This document shows, in pieces, positions 16,360-24,883 of a stretch of DNA of 64,000 nt; the stretch's first letter is position 1, and every line of letters begins with the position of its first letter. This stretch comes from Nodosilinea sp. FACHB-141 (GTDB taxonomy: Bacteria; Cyanobacteriota; Cyanobacteriia; Phormidesmidales; Phormidesmidaceae), in the NCBI RefSeq assembly GCF_014696135.1, contig NZ_JACJPP010000004.1:124001-188000 (forward strand). Direction: 5' to 3'. The notes under the pieces are model-generated. The model was not told the DNA's origin. It made no database searches and saw nothing but the letters and a program-made list of their open reading frames with translations. The translations under genes and the position numbers were made by a program.

Positions 16360-18575
16360 TGCCCGGCGTAGAGCGCGCCCGAAAACAACACTTCGGTATT
16401 CTGGCTGGCAGCCTGGGGTGACTCCATCGGCGCACGGGCAAGGTATTCGGGCTGAGGCTGAACCGATATGACGGGGGCCACAGGCTGCGTTACCTGGGGT
16501 TCTCCAGCAGGAGCCGCCGCCGGACCGGGCACTAGTTCGAGGGGCTGAGGGGCTGGGACCGACGGCGCCATCAGCGGCTGGGGCGGAATCGCCGCCGGTA
16601 GGGGAGCCGGGGCAAGATCCACCGGGGCGGGTACTACCGCAGGAGCACTGGGCGGTTGAGGCGATTGCGGCGGCACTGGGGCTTCTGCCTCAGCTGGAGC
16701 CGCTGGGCCAGGGACGGTATCAATGCGATCGGGTAGGGGAGACTGCGGCCAGCCCAGGTTAGAGTTGACTGGTGCGGGGGCCATTGGTAGGCCCTCTGGC
16801 AGTGGCGAGGTTGTCGCATTCTCAAGGGATGGTTCAGCAGGAGTCTCCACTGTGGCAGCCTCTTCGGAATCTTGCACCTCGGCCCGACGGGCGGCAGCCC
16901 GTTCGATGGCGCGCAGGCGCGCCCGTTCGGCGGCCGCAATCTCTCCCTGCCAGCCGGCGATCGCGTCGGTGGCCTCATCGTAGAGGGCGCGGCCGGGCTT
17001 GACCCCACTGGCCTCGACAATGGCTTGAGACAGCTGACCGCGCTGGGCTAGCGATCGCGCCCGGTTGAGTAAAGGCCGATCTTCCATCACCTGGATTTCG
17101 CTAGTCCAGATATAGACCCAGCTTTGGGCCTCGCCGCGCAGCGCTCGGTGGAGGGCGATGCCGCTGGCGGTCTGAATTGCCTCCCGTAGGCCGTCAAAGG
17201 TTTTGGCTCTAGCCAGCTCGTGGGCTTTGACTAGCTGGGGGCGATCTTCCAATCGCTCAATCTCCTGCCGCCAGTGGGCCACCATGGTTTGGGCTTGCAC
17301 CCGCCGGGGGTGCCCCTGGGGCACCTGGGCAGCCTGGCTAGCAGCTGCATTGAGGGTATCTTTGGTGCGCACCTGCCCGATGGCCTGGGCGGTTTGCAGG
17401 CGGGCCAGCTCGCCCATGTGATTGCGCCAGCTCATCACGCTCGACTGGGCTTGGGGATAGTAGGGGCTGTCGGCGGGCAGGCGATTGGCCAGCAGCATGG
17501 CCTGGTAGAGCGTCACCAGCTGGTCGGGGGAGGTACGCCAGGTAGTCAGGCTTTTCTGAGCCATCTGGCGGGCCTGGCTAATCCAGATCAGCTCTTGGGC
17601 AACTTTGGCACGGCTAGGGTTGAGGGCGGCACTGCGACCCAGGGCGATCGCCGCATCGAGTTCTGAGGCATACCACTTGTCTTGACCTAGCTTGAGCAGC
17701 AGGTCGCTCCAGCGATCGAGGTAGGGCTGCACCTGCTGGCGAGCGTAGGTGCTCTCGTTGATCTGGCTGGCGGTGCGCAGGGCGGCTTCGAGGCGATCGC
17801 TGCCGCCGGGGACAGCAGTGGCCACCGCCTCACCCAGCAGCTCTTGAGCCCGACGCTCTAAGCGAATCTGGCGTGACAGGGCCTGTACCTGCTCGACCCG
17901 CCAGTGAGAATTATTCAGCTCGGCCAGGGCCAACACCTGCTGCGAGGCCGTGGCCCAATCTTTTTGCTTTAGGGCCGTTTGGGCCGTGGCCATGATCGCT
18001 TCGCCCTGATCCCACTCGCCCTGCCAGGTCTGCATGGTCTCTTGGGCGGTGGCAAATACCGGGCTATCGGCCGGAATGTGGCTCACCAGCGCCTGGGCCT
18101 GCTCCATGCTGCCGTTGCTGCGTAGCTCCTGCTCAGCGGCCTTGAGTACGACCCAAGACCACTGCTCAATCAGAGGCTGCACTTCGTAGTAGAGCGGGTG
18201 TCCAGCCGTCCAGCTGCCCGCTAGGTCAAGGGCAGTCAGCACATCGGGCAGTGCGCCCGACTCAGCCGCCACCTGGGCACAAAATAGCTGAGCGCGATCG
18301 GTCGTTACCGAGGCTGGGTTGTCACAGTTGGCGGTGGGGGGCAGATTAATCAGCCAGAAGAATGCCCCTAGCGCCGCGCCGCTGGCGGCAAAACAGCTCA
18401 ACAGAGTAATCAGCAGCAGCCGCCAAGACTGGTTGCCGCTCTGGGGCACTGGCACCATCACCTCAGACAGCCCCAGGGCCGAGTCGGCCTCATCGATCAC
18501 TAGACTGAAATCCTTAGCAACCCCTTCTGTCAGAGGCTCTCCCCGCTGGGGGCCAGACTGCTGTTGACTCAGCAT
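16356..18575 (-). CDS. Large membrane-anchored helical-repeat protein, Pro-rich C-terminus
   Basis: I do not recognise a named family. The 739-residue protein has an acidic cytoplasmic N-terminus of about 55 residues, a single membrane helix (LLLITLLSCFAASGAALGAFFW) and a long outer part made of helical repeats. The repeats recur with spacing near 40-60 residues and include elements such as AQALVSHIPADSPVFATAQ and LLANRLPADSPYYPQAQ, often followed by a W and a run of Glu/Gln. Residues from about 545 are a coiled coil rich in Ala, Arg and Glu, then a 180-residue Pro/Ala/Val region. A scaffold or cell-envelope role is an inference. ATG 18575 (MLSQQQSG) is preferred over a longer frame to 18626. 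Related cyanobacterial proteins are, I believe, commonly annotated only as hypothetical. Confidence 0.7.
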   Translation of the reverse strand: MLSQQQSGPQRGEPLTEGVAKDFSLVIDEADSALGLSEVMVPVPQSGNQSWRLLLITLLSCFAASGAALGAFFWLINLPPTANCDNPASVTTDRAQLFCAQVAAESGALPDVLTALDLAGSWTAGHPLYYEVQPLIEQWSWVVLKAAEQELRSNGSMEQAQALVSHIPADSPVFATAQETMQTWQGEWDQGEAIMATAQTALKQKDWATASQQVLALAELNNSHWRVEQVQALSRQIRLERRAQELLGEAVATAVPGGSDRLEAALRTASQINESTYARQQVQPYLDRWSDLLLKLGQDKWYASELDAAIALGRSAALNPSRAKVAQELIWISQARQMAQKSLTTWRTSPDQLVTLYQAMLLANRLPADSPYYPQAQSSVMSWRNHMGELARLQTAQAIGQVRTKDTLNAAASQAAQVPQGHPRRVQAQTMVAHWRQEIERLEDRPQLVKAHELARAKTFDGLREAIQTASGIALHRALRGEAQSWVYIWTSEIQVMEDRPLLNRARSLAQRGQLSQAIVEASGVKPGRALYDEATDAIAGWQGEIAAAERARLRAIERAAARRAEVQDSEEAATVETPAEPSLENATTSPLPEGLPMAPAPVNSNLGWPQSPLPDRIDTVPGPAAPAEAEAPVPPQSPQPPSAPAVVPAPVDLAPAPLPAAIPPQPLMAPSVPAPQPLELVPGPAAAPAGEPQVTQPVAPVISVQPQPEYLARAPMESPQAASQNTEVLFSGALYAGH

Positions 18576-18778
18576 ATACCCGTAAGCTCCCGCGCAACCA
18601 CCTTCCCCCACTCTACCCAGAATCAAAGGAAGACGGGAAGCATCAGTTACGATTTCTTAGCGCTGGCGGGAAATTTGCCTCGGTTTTGTCTTCAAACCTT
18701 GAAATGCAGCGCTGGCCAAGTCATTGTAGGACATGGACAGCTAGACGAAGCCAAAACCGAAACGTTATCTGGCTTGCC

Positions 18779-18994
18779 CTAGTCCGCCAGCGTCCACCAG
18801 CCTAAGCTGGGGCCAATAAACCGCAGCGTAATCCAAAAAGCGATGATCAGCACAATGGCACCCCAGGTACCCCGGGCAGTCCACTTCATGAACTGCTGCG
18901 ACTGATCTTTGGTAATTGGCAGCCAGGGTAAAATTGGCTCTGACTGACCGTACTTTTCGCCTAGCTGCTCTTTGCGTCGTTTTGATTCGCCCAT
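18779..18994 (-). CDS. DUF2839 family small membrane protein
   Basis: A 71-residue protein of the cyanobacterial DUF2839 family. It opens with the basic MGESKRRKEQLGEKYG signature, then has a short linker with PWLPITKDQSQQFMKW and one C-terminal membrane helix (WGAIVLIIAFWITLRFIG). Family members are found in cyanobacteria and their function is unknown. It is flanked by a 200-base spacer on the left and a GNAT gene on the right, both on the same strand but not tightly spaced. Confidence 0.85.
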   Translation of the reverse strand: MGESKRRKEQLGEKYGQSEPILPWLPITKDQSQQFMKWTARGTWGAIVLIIAFWITLRFIGPSLGWWTLAD

Positions 18995-19093
18995 GGGTCT
19001 ACGCCGCTACATGCTCTACTCATCATCAGATTAAATGATTTGATGTCATTCGGGCCCTCAATTTACGCCGGGCCTTAACTGATCGCGAGATTG

Positions 19094-19636
19094 TCATACC
19101 GGCTCTCGGACTTTGGCGAAGATAAATGTGTCTCGTGGTGTGGGCGAAAGGTTAGGGCGAATCATAAACCGAGGCAATATGCCCTCACGCCGTAGACCTG
19201 CCTTTCCCAAAACTCGTGCTGAGGCAAGATTTTCTGTGTCGCACGTTGCCCAGATGCGATCGATCTCAGGCAGACTCATCAACCATGACACAACCGCCCT
19301 AGCTGCTTCTGTCGCCAACCCTTGCCCCCAATAGCGGCGGTTTAGAACATAACCAAAATCTGCCCTAGGGCTCTCTATCCGGCACGCAATCGTCCCAATT
19401 GCTGTGTTCTCGGTCTTGGTAGCGATCGCCCAACAAAACTCACTACCAGACTCCCATTGAGCAGCAAAGCTTTCGAGCGCGTCGACCGTATCCTGAATGC
19501 CGGTGTGCCTTGGCCAGTCCATGTAGCGGACTACTTCAGGATCGCAACCGTACTCGTAAACAGCCGCCGCATCAGTCAGAGATGGACGCCGTAAAATCAG
19601 TCGGTCTGTAATCAGTTGGGTAGGGGCTTGGTACAT
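19094..19636 (-). CDS. GNAT-family N-acetyltransferase (RimJ/RimL-like)
   Basis: A 180-residue acetyltransferase that transfers acetyl groups from acetyl-CoA. The N-terminus TDRLILRRPSLTDAAAVYEY is typical of the RimJ/RimL subgroup. The acetyl-CoA segment is GYVLNRRYWGQGLATEAARAVVSW, followed by RIWATCDTENLASARVLGKAGLRREG, the standard C-terminal half of the fold. The substrate, a protein N-terminus or a small amine, cannot be told. It is complete in length and stands alone. Confidence 0.88.
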   Translation of the reverse strand: MYQAPTQLITDRLILRRPSLTDAAAVYEYGCDPEVVRYMDWPRHTGIQDTVDALESFAAQWESGSEFCWAIATKTENTAIGTIACRIESPRADFGYVLNRRYWGQGLATEAARAVVSWLMSLPEIDRIWATCDTENLASARVLGKAGLRREGILPRFMIRPNLSPTPRDTFIFAKVREPV

Positions 19637-19756
19637 GCCACAACGCCTCAGGAGTACGGTTCAAGGCTGTGACCAAAGTGTTTTGGTTGCGTTACCCACT
19701 GATCGCCCTCCATGCATACAGCCGTTCGCACTTTCTAGAGTTTTACAGCTCTCGCC

Positions 19757-21289
19757 CTAAGGCCCCCATTGGGTGGGTAGCGATCGCGTGCAGGCTGCTG
19801 GACTTAGCGCCTCCAAGATTTGCGCTCCATAGCTGCGGTAGTGAACGCGGGTGTCGAGCAGAGCCACGGTGCCACCGTGCAGCCGCGAGGGGGCCACGGC
19901 CCGCTGCAACTCCGTCACCGCCGTGGGAAAGAGGTACAGCCGAAACCAGTCCTGCCGCCGCCGCTTGTGATAGGCCACACGCCCCGCCACCATCGGATTT
20001 TCCAAGGAAGGCAGGGGCAGGGTCACAATAATCAGCAGTGCCGGGGGCGGCAGCAGAGCCTGGTGCTGCCGCCAAAATGCCCAGCCGCTGACGAGAATGC
20101 CGTTGGTGTCGATGGCGGCATTCTCCACCTGCACCCGCGAGCCAAATTCTCCAGCCAGCATTGCCCCTAGCTGCCCCTTCAGGGGCAAATCATCCAGCAA
20201 AATCACTGTAGGGCCAGAGACCTGAGGACGTGCAACGTTCAGCAGACGGCGAATTTCTTGGTGCAGCACCCCCTGAAACTGGGGAGTGTTGGGCAGGGAC
20301 AGATGGGTGGGCAGGTAGAGCTGAATAGCGTCGTTTTGCCGATTAGGGGTGAACTGGAGGCAGGTGAGATCGCCCAGTCCCAACCGCTGGCGAAAGTTGT
20401 CGGCTGCTTCATCCGGGTCAAGGGCGGCGCCAATTAGCACCACCGGCTGGCGAGGCCACACGGAAGTCATAGCGGTGGCGAGTTCTACCGGGGCGCAGTG
20501 CAGCGTCATGTGGCCGCGATCGCGATCGACCGAAAACCAGAGCAGATGGTCGGGCGGGTTAAACCGCTGCCAGAACTTCACCCACTGAGGCGGCATTGGC
20601 CCCTCGGTCTGGGGGGTGCTGGCGCGGCTGGCGGTCAGCACCTGGTGCAAGCGCTGGAGCTGCTGGCTATCGCCTTCTTCGAGCAGGTAGCGGTGGTAGG
20701 GGTTGGCCGGACGCTGAAAGGCCGCGTGGGTCAGGGCCACGTGGGTGTTTTGAATGAGACTCTGGTGGTCGGGGTAGGCCAGCGCCAGGTGGGTCCAGTC
20801 GAGGGTGCCCAGGTCAACGGTGAGCTGCTGGTGTAGCCAGAGTTCGAGGTTGTCGGCATCGTCAATCAGCGTAGGAATGCCGTCAGGGAACTGGTGGCCC
20901 CCCTCCAAGCGATCGCCTAGCCAGGCCTCGGGCGTAGTGATCAGCAGCCCATCGAAACCGTCGCCAGGCCAGCGATCGCCCATCTGCACCGGCTTCCGCA
21001 GCCGCAGCTTTTCTTGCAGCCGAGGAATATCAACCATCAGCACCCGCTGGGCCGTGGAGTCAGGAGCCACCACCACCGCAGGGCCAGGCCACATCATCAG
21101 TGCGATCAGGTAGCTGAGGCGATACTCGCCTTGGTAGGCCGACAGGCCACCCACTTGCATTAATGCACTGCGCCCCAGCCGCAGTGCCCGCGCCACTAAC
21201 CGCGCCAACGTCAGATGGTGGGGCCAGCTCGGCTCTCCCCATTCCCGCAGCAGCGCGCGCAGTTGTTGGTGTACTTGGGCCTCAATCAC
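19757..21289 (-). CDS. Degenerate DinG-like helicase homolog
   Basis: A 510-residue protein resembling DinG/XPD-type superfamily 2 helicases, but with altered ATPase motifs. The C-terminal part has the DinG pattern: LLIIVTLPLPSLENPM, then LQRAVAPSRLHGGTVALLDTRVHYRSYG. The N-terminal part has a region where motif I should be (VGGLSAYQGEYRLSYL), with no GKT or GKS. The motif II position reads LIDDADNLE instead of DEAH. The motif VI region lacks the usual QxxGRxxR arginines. No iron-sulfur cysteine cluster is visible. It may have lost helicase activity and act as a DNA-binding or regulatory relative; this is inference. The start is at ATG 21289 (MIEAQVHQQL). Confidence 0.65.
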   Translation of the reverse strand: MIEAQVHQQLRALLREWGEPSWPHHLTLARLVARALRLGRSALMQVGGLSAYQGEYRLSYLIALMMWPGPAVVVAPDSTAQRVLMVDIPRLQEKLRLRKPVQMGDRWPGDGFDGLLITTPEAWLGDRLEGGHQFPDGIPTLIDDADNLELWLHQQLTVDLGTLDWTHLALAYPDHQSLIQNTHVALTHAAFQRPANPYHRYLLEEGDSQQLQRLHQVLTASRASTPQTEGPMPPQWVKFWQRFNPPDHLLWFSVDRDRGHMTLHCAPVELATAMTSVWPRQPVVLIGAALDPDEAADNFRQRLGLGDLTCLQFTPNRQNDAIQLYLPTHLSLPNTPQFQGVLHQEIRRLLNVARPQVSGPTVILLDDLPLKGQLGAMLAGEFGSRVQVENAAIDTNGILVSGWAFWRQHQALLPPPALLIIVTLPLPSLENPMVAGRVAYHKRRRQDWFRLYLFPTAVTELQRAVAPSRLHGGTVALLDTRVHYRSYGAQILEALSPAACTRSLPTQWGP

Positions 21290-21467
21290 GGGGGGAAACG
21301 CCGCAGCGCCACGAAAGAATGAATTGGAACGGTTGACGACTGAAGTAGGTGGCGGGTTGCCCGCTCAGCTACAGGCGTTCATTGTCGCATAGATGACTGG
21401 TTGGGGTCTCTAGGTATCCCCCCACCGATATGCTGATAGGGTTTGCTGTGGATACGGGATTACAGCC

Positions 21468-22322
21468 ATGGAACGCATTGCCATCATTGGTTTGGGCCTA
21501 ATCGGCGGATCGCTGGGGCTTGATTTGACCCGGTACGGTCATCCCGTCGTGGGCATTGCCCGTCGCGCCACCACCGCCGAGGAGGCTCTGGCGATGGGAG
21601 CCGTGACCGAGGCTGGCAACGAGCTGGCGCTGGTGTCGGGGGCCGATGTGGTATTTATCTGCACCCCGATTGATGCTGTTGTCGCCACGGCAGCGGCGAT
21701 CGCTCCCTATTTGTCTGAGGGAGCGGTGGTTACCGATGTGGCGTCGGTGAAAGGAGAGCTTGTGCCCAGCCTAGAGTCTCTGTGGCCGGACTTTGTGGGT
21801 GGCCACCCAATGGCGGGCAAGGCCGAGGCTGGGCTGGCGGTCGCGGAGGCAGGGTTGTTTCAGGGCCGCCCCTACGTGCTTACCCCCACCGAGGCAACAA
21901 ACCCAGAGGCTTTGGAGCGGGTACGGGCGATCGCCACTTCCCTAGGGGCGAATCTTTGCCAATGCCACCCCGACCAGCACGATCGCGCCGTCGCTTGGAT
22001 CTCGCACCTGCCGGTGATGGTCAGCAGCAGTCTGATTCTCGCCTGCCAAGGAGAATCAGACCCGGACATCCTCGCGCTATCCCAAACCTTAGCTAGCTCC
22101 GGCTTTCAAGACACCAGCCGCGTCGGCGGTGGCGTGCCCGACCTTGGCACCCTGATGGCTCGCCACAATCGCGCGGCCCTATTGAATGCCTTGACTCAGT
22201 ATCAGGACCAGCTCGACCAGCTCAAAACCTTGATTCAAGCTGAAGAGTGGGATGCCCTATACAACACCCTGACCCGATCCCAAAGCGCCCGCCCCGCATT
22301 TCTGGGTCAGCGAGGAGGTTAA
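21468..22322 (+). CDS. tyrA: Prephenate/arogenate dehydrogenase
   Basis: TyrA makes tyrosine precursors by oxidative decarboxylation; cyanobacterial enzymes generally use arogenate and NADP+. The 284-residue protein starts directly with a Rossmann fingerprint, IAIIGLGLIGGSLGLDL. Other hallmarks are DVVFICTPIDAV, VTDVASVKGELV, FVGGHPMAGKAEAG and the catalytic histidine region DRAVAWISHLPVM. The C-terminal helical dimerisation domain contains FQDTSRVGGGVPDLGTLM. Length matches single-domain cyanobacterial TyrA proteins, with no fused chorismate mutase or ACT domain. The NADP+ versus NAD+ choice cannot be fixed by eye. Confidence 0.93.
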   Translation: MERIAIIGLGLIGGSLGLDLTRYGHPVVGIARRATTAEEALAMGAVTEAGNELALVSGADVVFICTPIDAVVATAAAIAPYLSEGAVVTDVASVKGELVPSLESLWPDFVGGHPMAGKAEAGLAVAEAGLFQGRPYVLTPTEATNPEALERVRAIATSLGANLCQCHPDQHDRAVAWISHLPVMVSSSLILACQGESDPDILALSQTLASSGFQDTSRVGGGVPDLGTLMARHNRAALLNALTQYQDQLDQLKTLIQAEEWDALYNTLTRSQSARPAFLGQRGG

Positions 22323-22409
22323 AAAGCGGCATTTTGACCCAATGGCTTGAGTTAAAGAACTTTCCAAAAACTCAGCTTCTGTGGTCTCAAGAATGCTCCT
22401 CAGGAAGGT

Positions 22410-24248
22410 CTATTTAGGCGGATAAACCGGCTCTTTGTCGATCACCACCGGCTTTTGGTACAGCAGGGCTGTAAAGGTCACCGTTGAGCCCAGCCCTTCG
22501 CCCATGCTGATGAACTGCACCACGCCGCCCATGGCTTCCACCAGACGCTGGGAGATCGCCAGACCCAGGCCGGTGCCGCCGTACTGGCGGGTGCGATCGC
22601 CATCCACCTGGCTAAAGCTTTGAAATAGGCGATCTTGCTTTTCGAGGGAAACGCCAATGCCCGTGTCGGCCACGCTAATTTTGACCAGACCGGGCCAGGT
22701 TTTGCCCTGGTATTCCACCTTTTGCGGCTTCACTTCGGCGCTGATGGTGACACCGCCCTCGTGGGTGAATTTGATGGCATTGCTCATCAGGTTCATGAGC
22801 ACCTGAAGCAGGCGCTGGTAGTTGCCATTAACGGTGATGTCATCGCGGGTGGCGGGCAGCAAAATCTCCAGGTACAAATCCTTTTGATCAGAGAGCGGAC
22901 GCATGAAGTTTTCTGCGTTGGCTAGCAGCTCTTTAAGGCTAATCGGCCCCATATCGATCTGCATTTTGCCCGCTTCGATCTTGGCGATGTCGAGCACATC
23001 GTTGATCAGCTGCAAAAGGTGAAGTGCTGACTTATGAGCCTCAGCCAAAAATTCTTCTTGCTCGGCGGGGTCGTCGGCCATACCGTCGAGCACCAGCTTG
23101 AGAAAGCCAATCATGCCGTTGAGCGGAGTGCGTAGCTCGTGGGAGGTGTTGGCCAAGAACTCGCTTTTTAGGCGCGAGGCTTCTTCTGCCTGCTGGCGGG
23201 CTTCCTCGGCCTGGCGGCGGGCCTCTTGAAACTCAAGCTGCTTTTCCATCAGGCTGGCGTTGGCCTGCTGGAGCTTGATCGCTAGGGCGTGGCTTTCGCC
23301 AAACAGGGTGGCGTGAGCGATCGCTGTACCCACCTGATCGGCCAAGTCAGTGAGCAAAGTTAGCTCAACGTCTGACCAGGGGCGATCGGGGCGGTCGTGG
23401 AGCACGATAAAGCCATTAATGGTGTTTTGGTAACGGGTGGCCACCGCCACAATGGATGGGTCAGCGGGCTGCCGCTGCGGCACTACCGCCACTGACGACT
23501 GGGCCGCAGCACTGAGGCAAGGCGTTTCGGCCAGCGTCCACACCTGCCCCTGCCAACTGGGTAGATCGCCCAACCGCGTATACTCAGCAGTCACTGTAGC
23601 AGTCTGAGGAGCCACGTTGGGGATAGCTTCGCAGCTGCACACCAGGCAGCGGTTCACCCCAAACAAGTCGCCCAGTCCCTCCACCGTCTGTTGACGAATA
23701 ATTTCTAGATCCAGCGTCCAGCGAACGTTGCGGGTGATTTGGGTGAGCCGGGGCGAGTAGGTTTGCAGCTGGGCGCAGGCAGCAGGCAAGCTCTCTTGAA
23801 CCACAGCGGGAACTTCTGCGGTTCGCAGCCAAGGAATATTAGCCAACCCGTGCGGGTCAATCAGGTAGCCTGTGGCGGCAATGCGAAATAACTGGCCGTC
23901 TAGTCCAATTAGGGGTTGAAGCACCCACTGCACATCGATGCTGTGGGATCCCAACGGGCAGCGCCCCGGCAGCTGTACCAGTTCCCGGTGGGTGGCTAAG
24001 CTTTCGAGGGCCTGACTCAGAGCATGGGGGGCAGCAAAGGAAACGATTTCGGCCAGCGATCGCCCCACCCAGTTAGCCGTTAGCGTCTCCGGCAGAGCTT
24101 TGACCCCCACGGTCTGAATTGACTCCACCACCGCCGTAGGGCTGAGCACCATAATCCAGGCGGAGATAGCATCCGCTGGGCTGGCCGCGGCCAAGGTCGG
24201 GAAAGAAGGTCGCGATCGCATAGGGGTACGAGGCCGGAACGCTCCCAT
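22410..24248 (-). CDS. GAF-domain sensor histidine kinase
   Basis: A 612-residue cytoplasmic kinase. Residues about 30-150 resemble a PAS-like region. A GAF domain follows (about 170-325), containing EGLGDLFGVNRCLVCSC. A coiled coil with repeated EARRQAEEARQQAEE (about 330-365) leads to HisKA, with the phosphoacceptor in FLANTSHELRTPLNG. The ATPase domain has the N box NLMSNAIKFTHEGG, the G1 box VADTGIGV, the F box FQSFSQVD and the G2 box [11 protein letters not shown]. All catalytic elements are intact. Two Cys in VNRCLVCSCE could bind a cofactor, but this is not a recognised bilin site. No cognate response regulator lies beside it. Confidence 0.9.
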   Translation of the reverse strand: MGAFRPRTPMRSRPSFPTLAAASPADAISAWIMVLSPTAVVESIQTVGVKALPETLTANWVGRSLAEIVSFAAPHALSQALESLATHRELVQLPGRCPLGSHSIDVQWVLQPLIGLDGQLFRIAATGYLIDPHGLANIPWLRTAEVPAVVQESLPAACAQLQTYSPRLTQITRNVRWTLDLEIIRQQTVEGLGDLFGVNRCLVCSCEAIPNVAPQTATVTAEYTRLGDLPSWQGQVWTLAETPCLSAAAQSSVAVVPQRQPADPSIVAVATRYQNTINGFIVLHDRPDRPWSDVELTLLTDLADQVGTAIAHATLFGESHALAIKLQQANASLMEKQLEFQEARRQAEEARQQAEEASRLKSEFLANTSHELRTPLNGMIGFLKLVLDGMADDPAEQEEFLAEAHKSALHLLQLINDVLDIAKIEAGKMQIDMGPISLKELLANAENFMRPLSDQKDLYLEILLPATRDDITVNGNYQRLLQVLMNLMSNAIKFTHEGGVTISAEVKPQKVEYQGKTWPGLVKISVADTGIGVSLEKQDRLFQSFSQVDGDRTRQYGGTGLGLAISQRLVEAMGGVVQFISMGEGLGSTVTFTALLYQKPVVIDKEPVYPPK

Positions 24249-24378
24249 GGTAACTAACCGATCGCACCGATGGCTCTAGTTGAGAAGGAATTAGGAAGGT
24301 TTTGGGTGTCAGGTACAGGGTCAAGGGGCAGCCCTAGACCCTACACCCCACACCTTGAGTCCTGATTCTGCGTCCTAA

Positions 24379-24612
24379 TCAGTCATTCCACTCACCCTTG
24401 GGGGGCACCGTCGGGTTGCGGGGCAGGTGGCGCACTAGGTCATCTTCGTAGCGGCGATCGCCCCGCAGCCACTGGCGTAGGGCGACATCGATCACCTTGC
24501 TAGGGTCGGAGGAAAGGTGGGTAACCTGGTCGAGCAGGTCCTTATCGATTTGTACCGAAAGATCGACTTTTTCCGCCGACCGCTCGCCGGAAGAAGAGGC
24601 TGAGTGTTGCAT
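24379..24612 (-). CDS. Small ribbon-helix-helix-like protein
   Basis: A 77-residue protein. The core VDLSVQIDKDLLDQVTHLSSDPSKVIDVALRQWLRG fits a ribbon-helix-helix fold, with a beta strand followed by two helices, as in CopG/CcdA-type antitoxins and small repressors. The tail (RHLPRNPTVPPKGEWND) is basic and Pro-rich. ATG 24612 (MQHSASSSG) is chosen; an earlier start at 24660 would add an untypical leader. No toxin-like partner gene is adjacent, so it is an orphan regulator or a solitary antitoxin relative. Confidence 0.65.
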   Translation of the reverse strand: MQHSASSSGERSAEKVDLSVQIDKDLLDQVTHLSSDPSKVIDVALRQWLRGDRRYEDDLVRHLPRNPTVPPKGEWND

Positions 24613-24791
24613 AGTGAGTGGCCTAACTACCGGGTATGGGGTGGATTTAGAATCTATCATCCAGTCTAAGCCCTGGCATAGGTGGGTTTGACGCCAAGGC
24701 CCACAACCCTTGCAGGATTAGGTCTGAAGATCTTGACATAACAAGTTCCATCCCTCCGCCTTCCCTGTCTCCTTACCCCCGCCCCCCTCTA

Positions 24792-24800
24792 CCCATCCAC
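24792..24800. repeat. CCCATCCAC short repeat copy
   Basis: One exact copy lies in a C-rich spacer about 85 bases before lepA, of the same family as at 2410 and 9707. Confidence 0.45.
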
Positions 24801-24883
24801 TCCCCCACCCTCCGCCGAGCATTCGCTAAACGAGGGATTACAATATTAAAGTCTGTAAACTATATGCCGCTGGTAAGCCTTGT

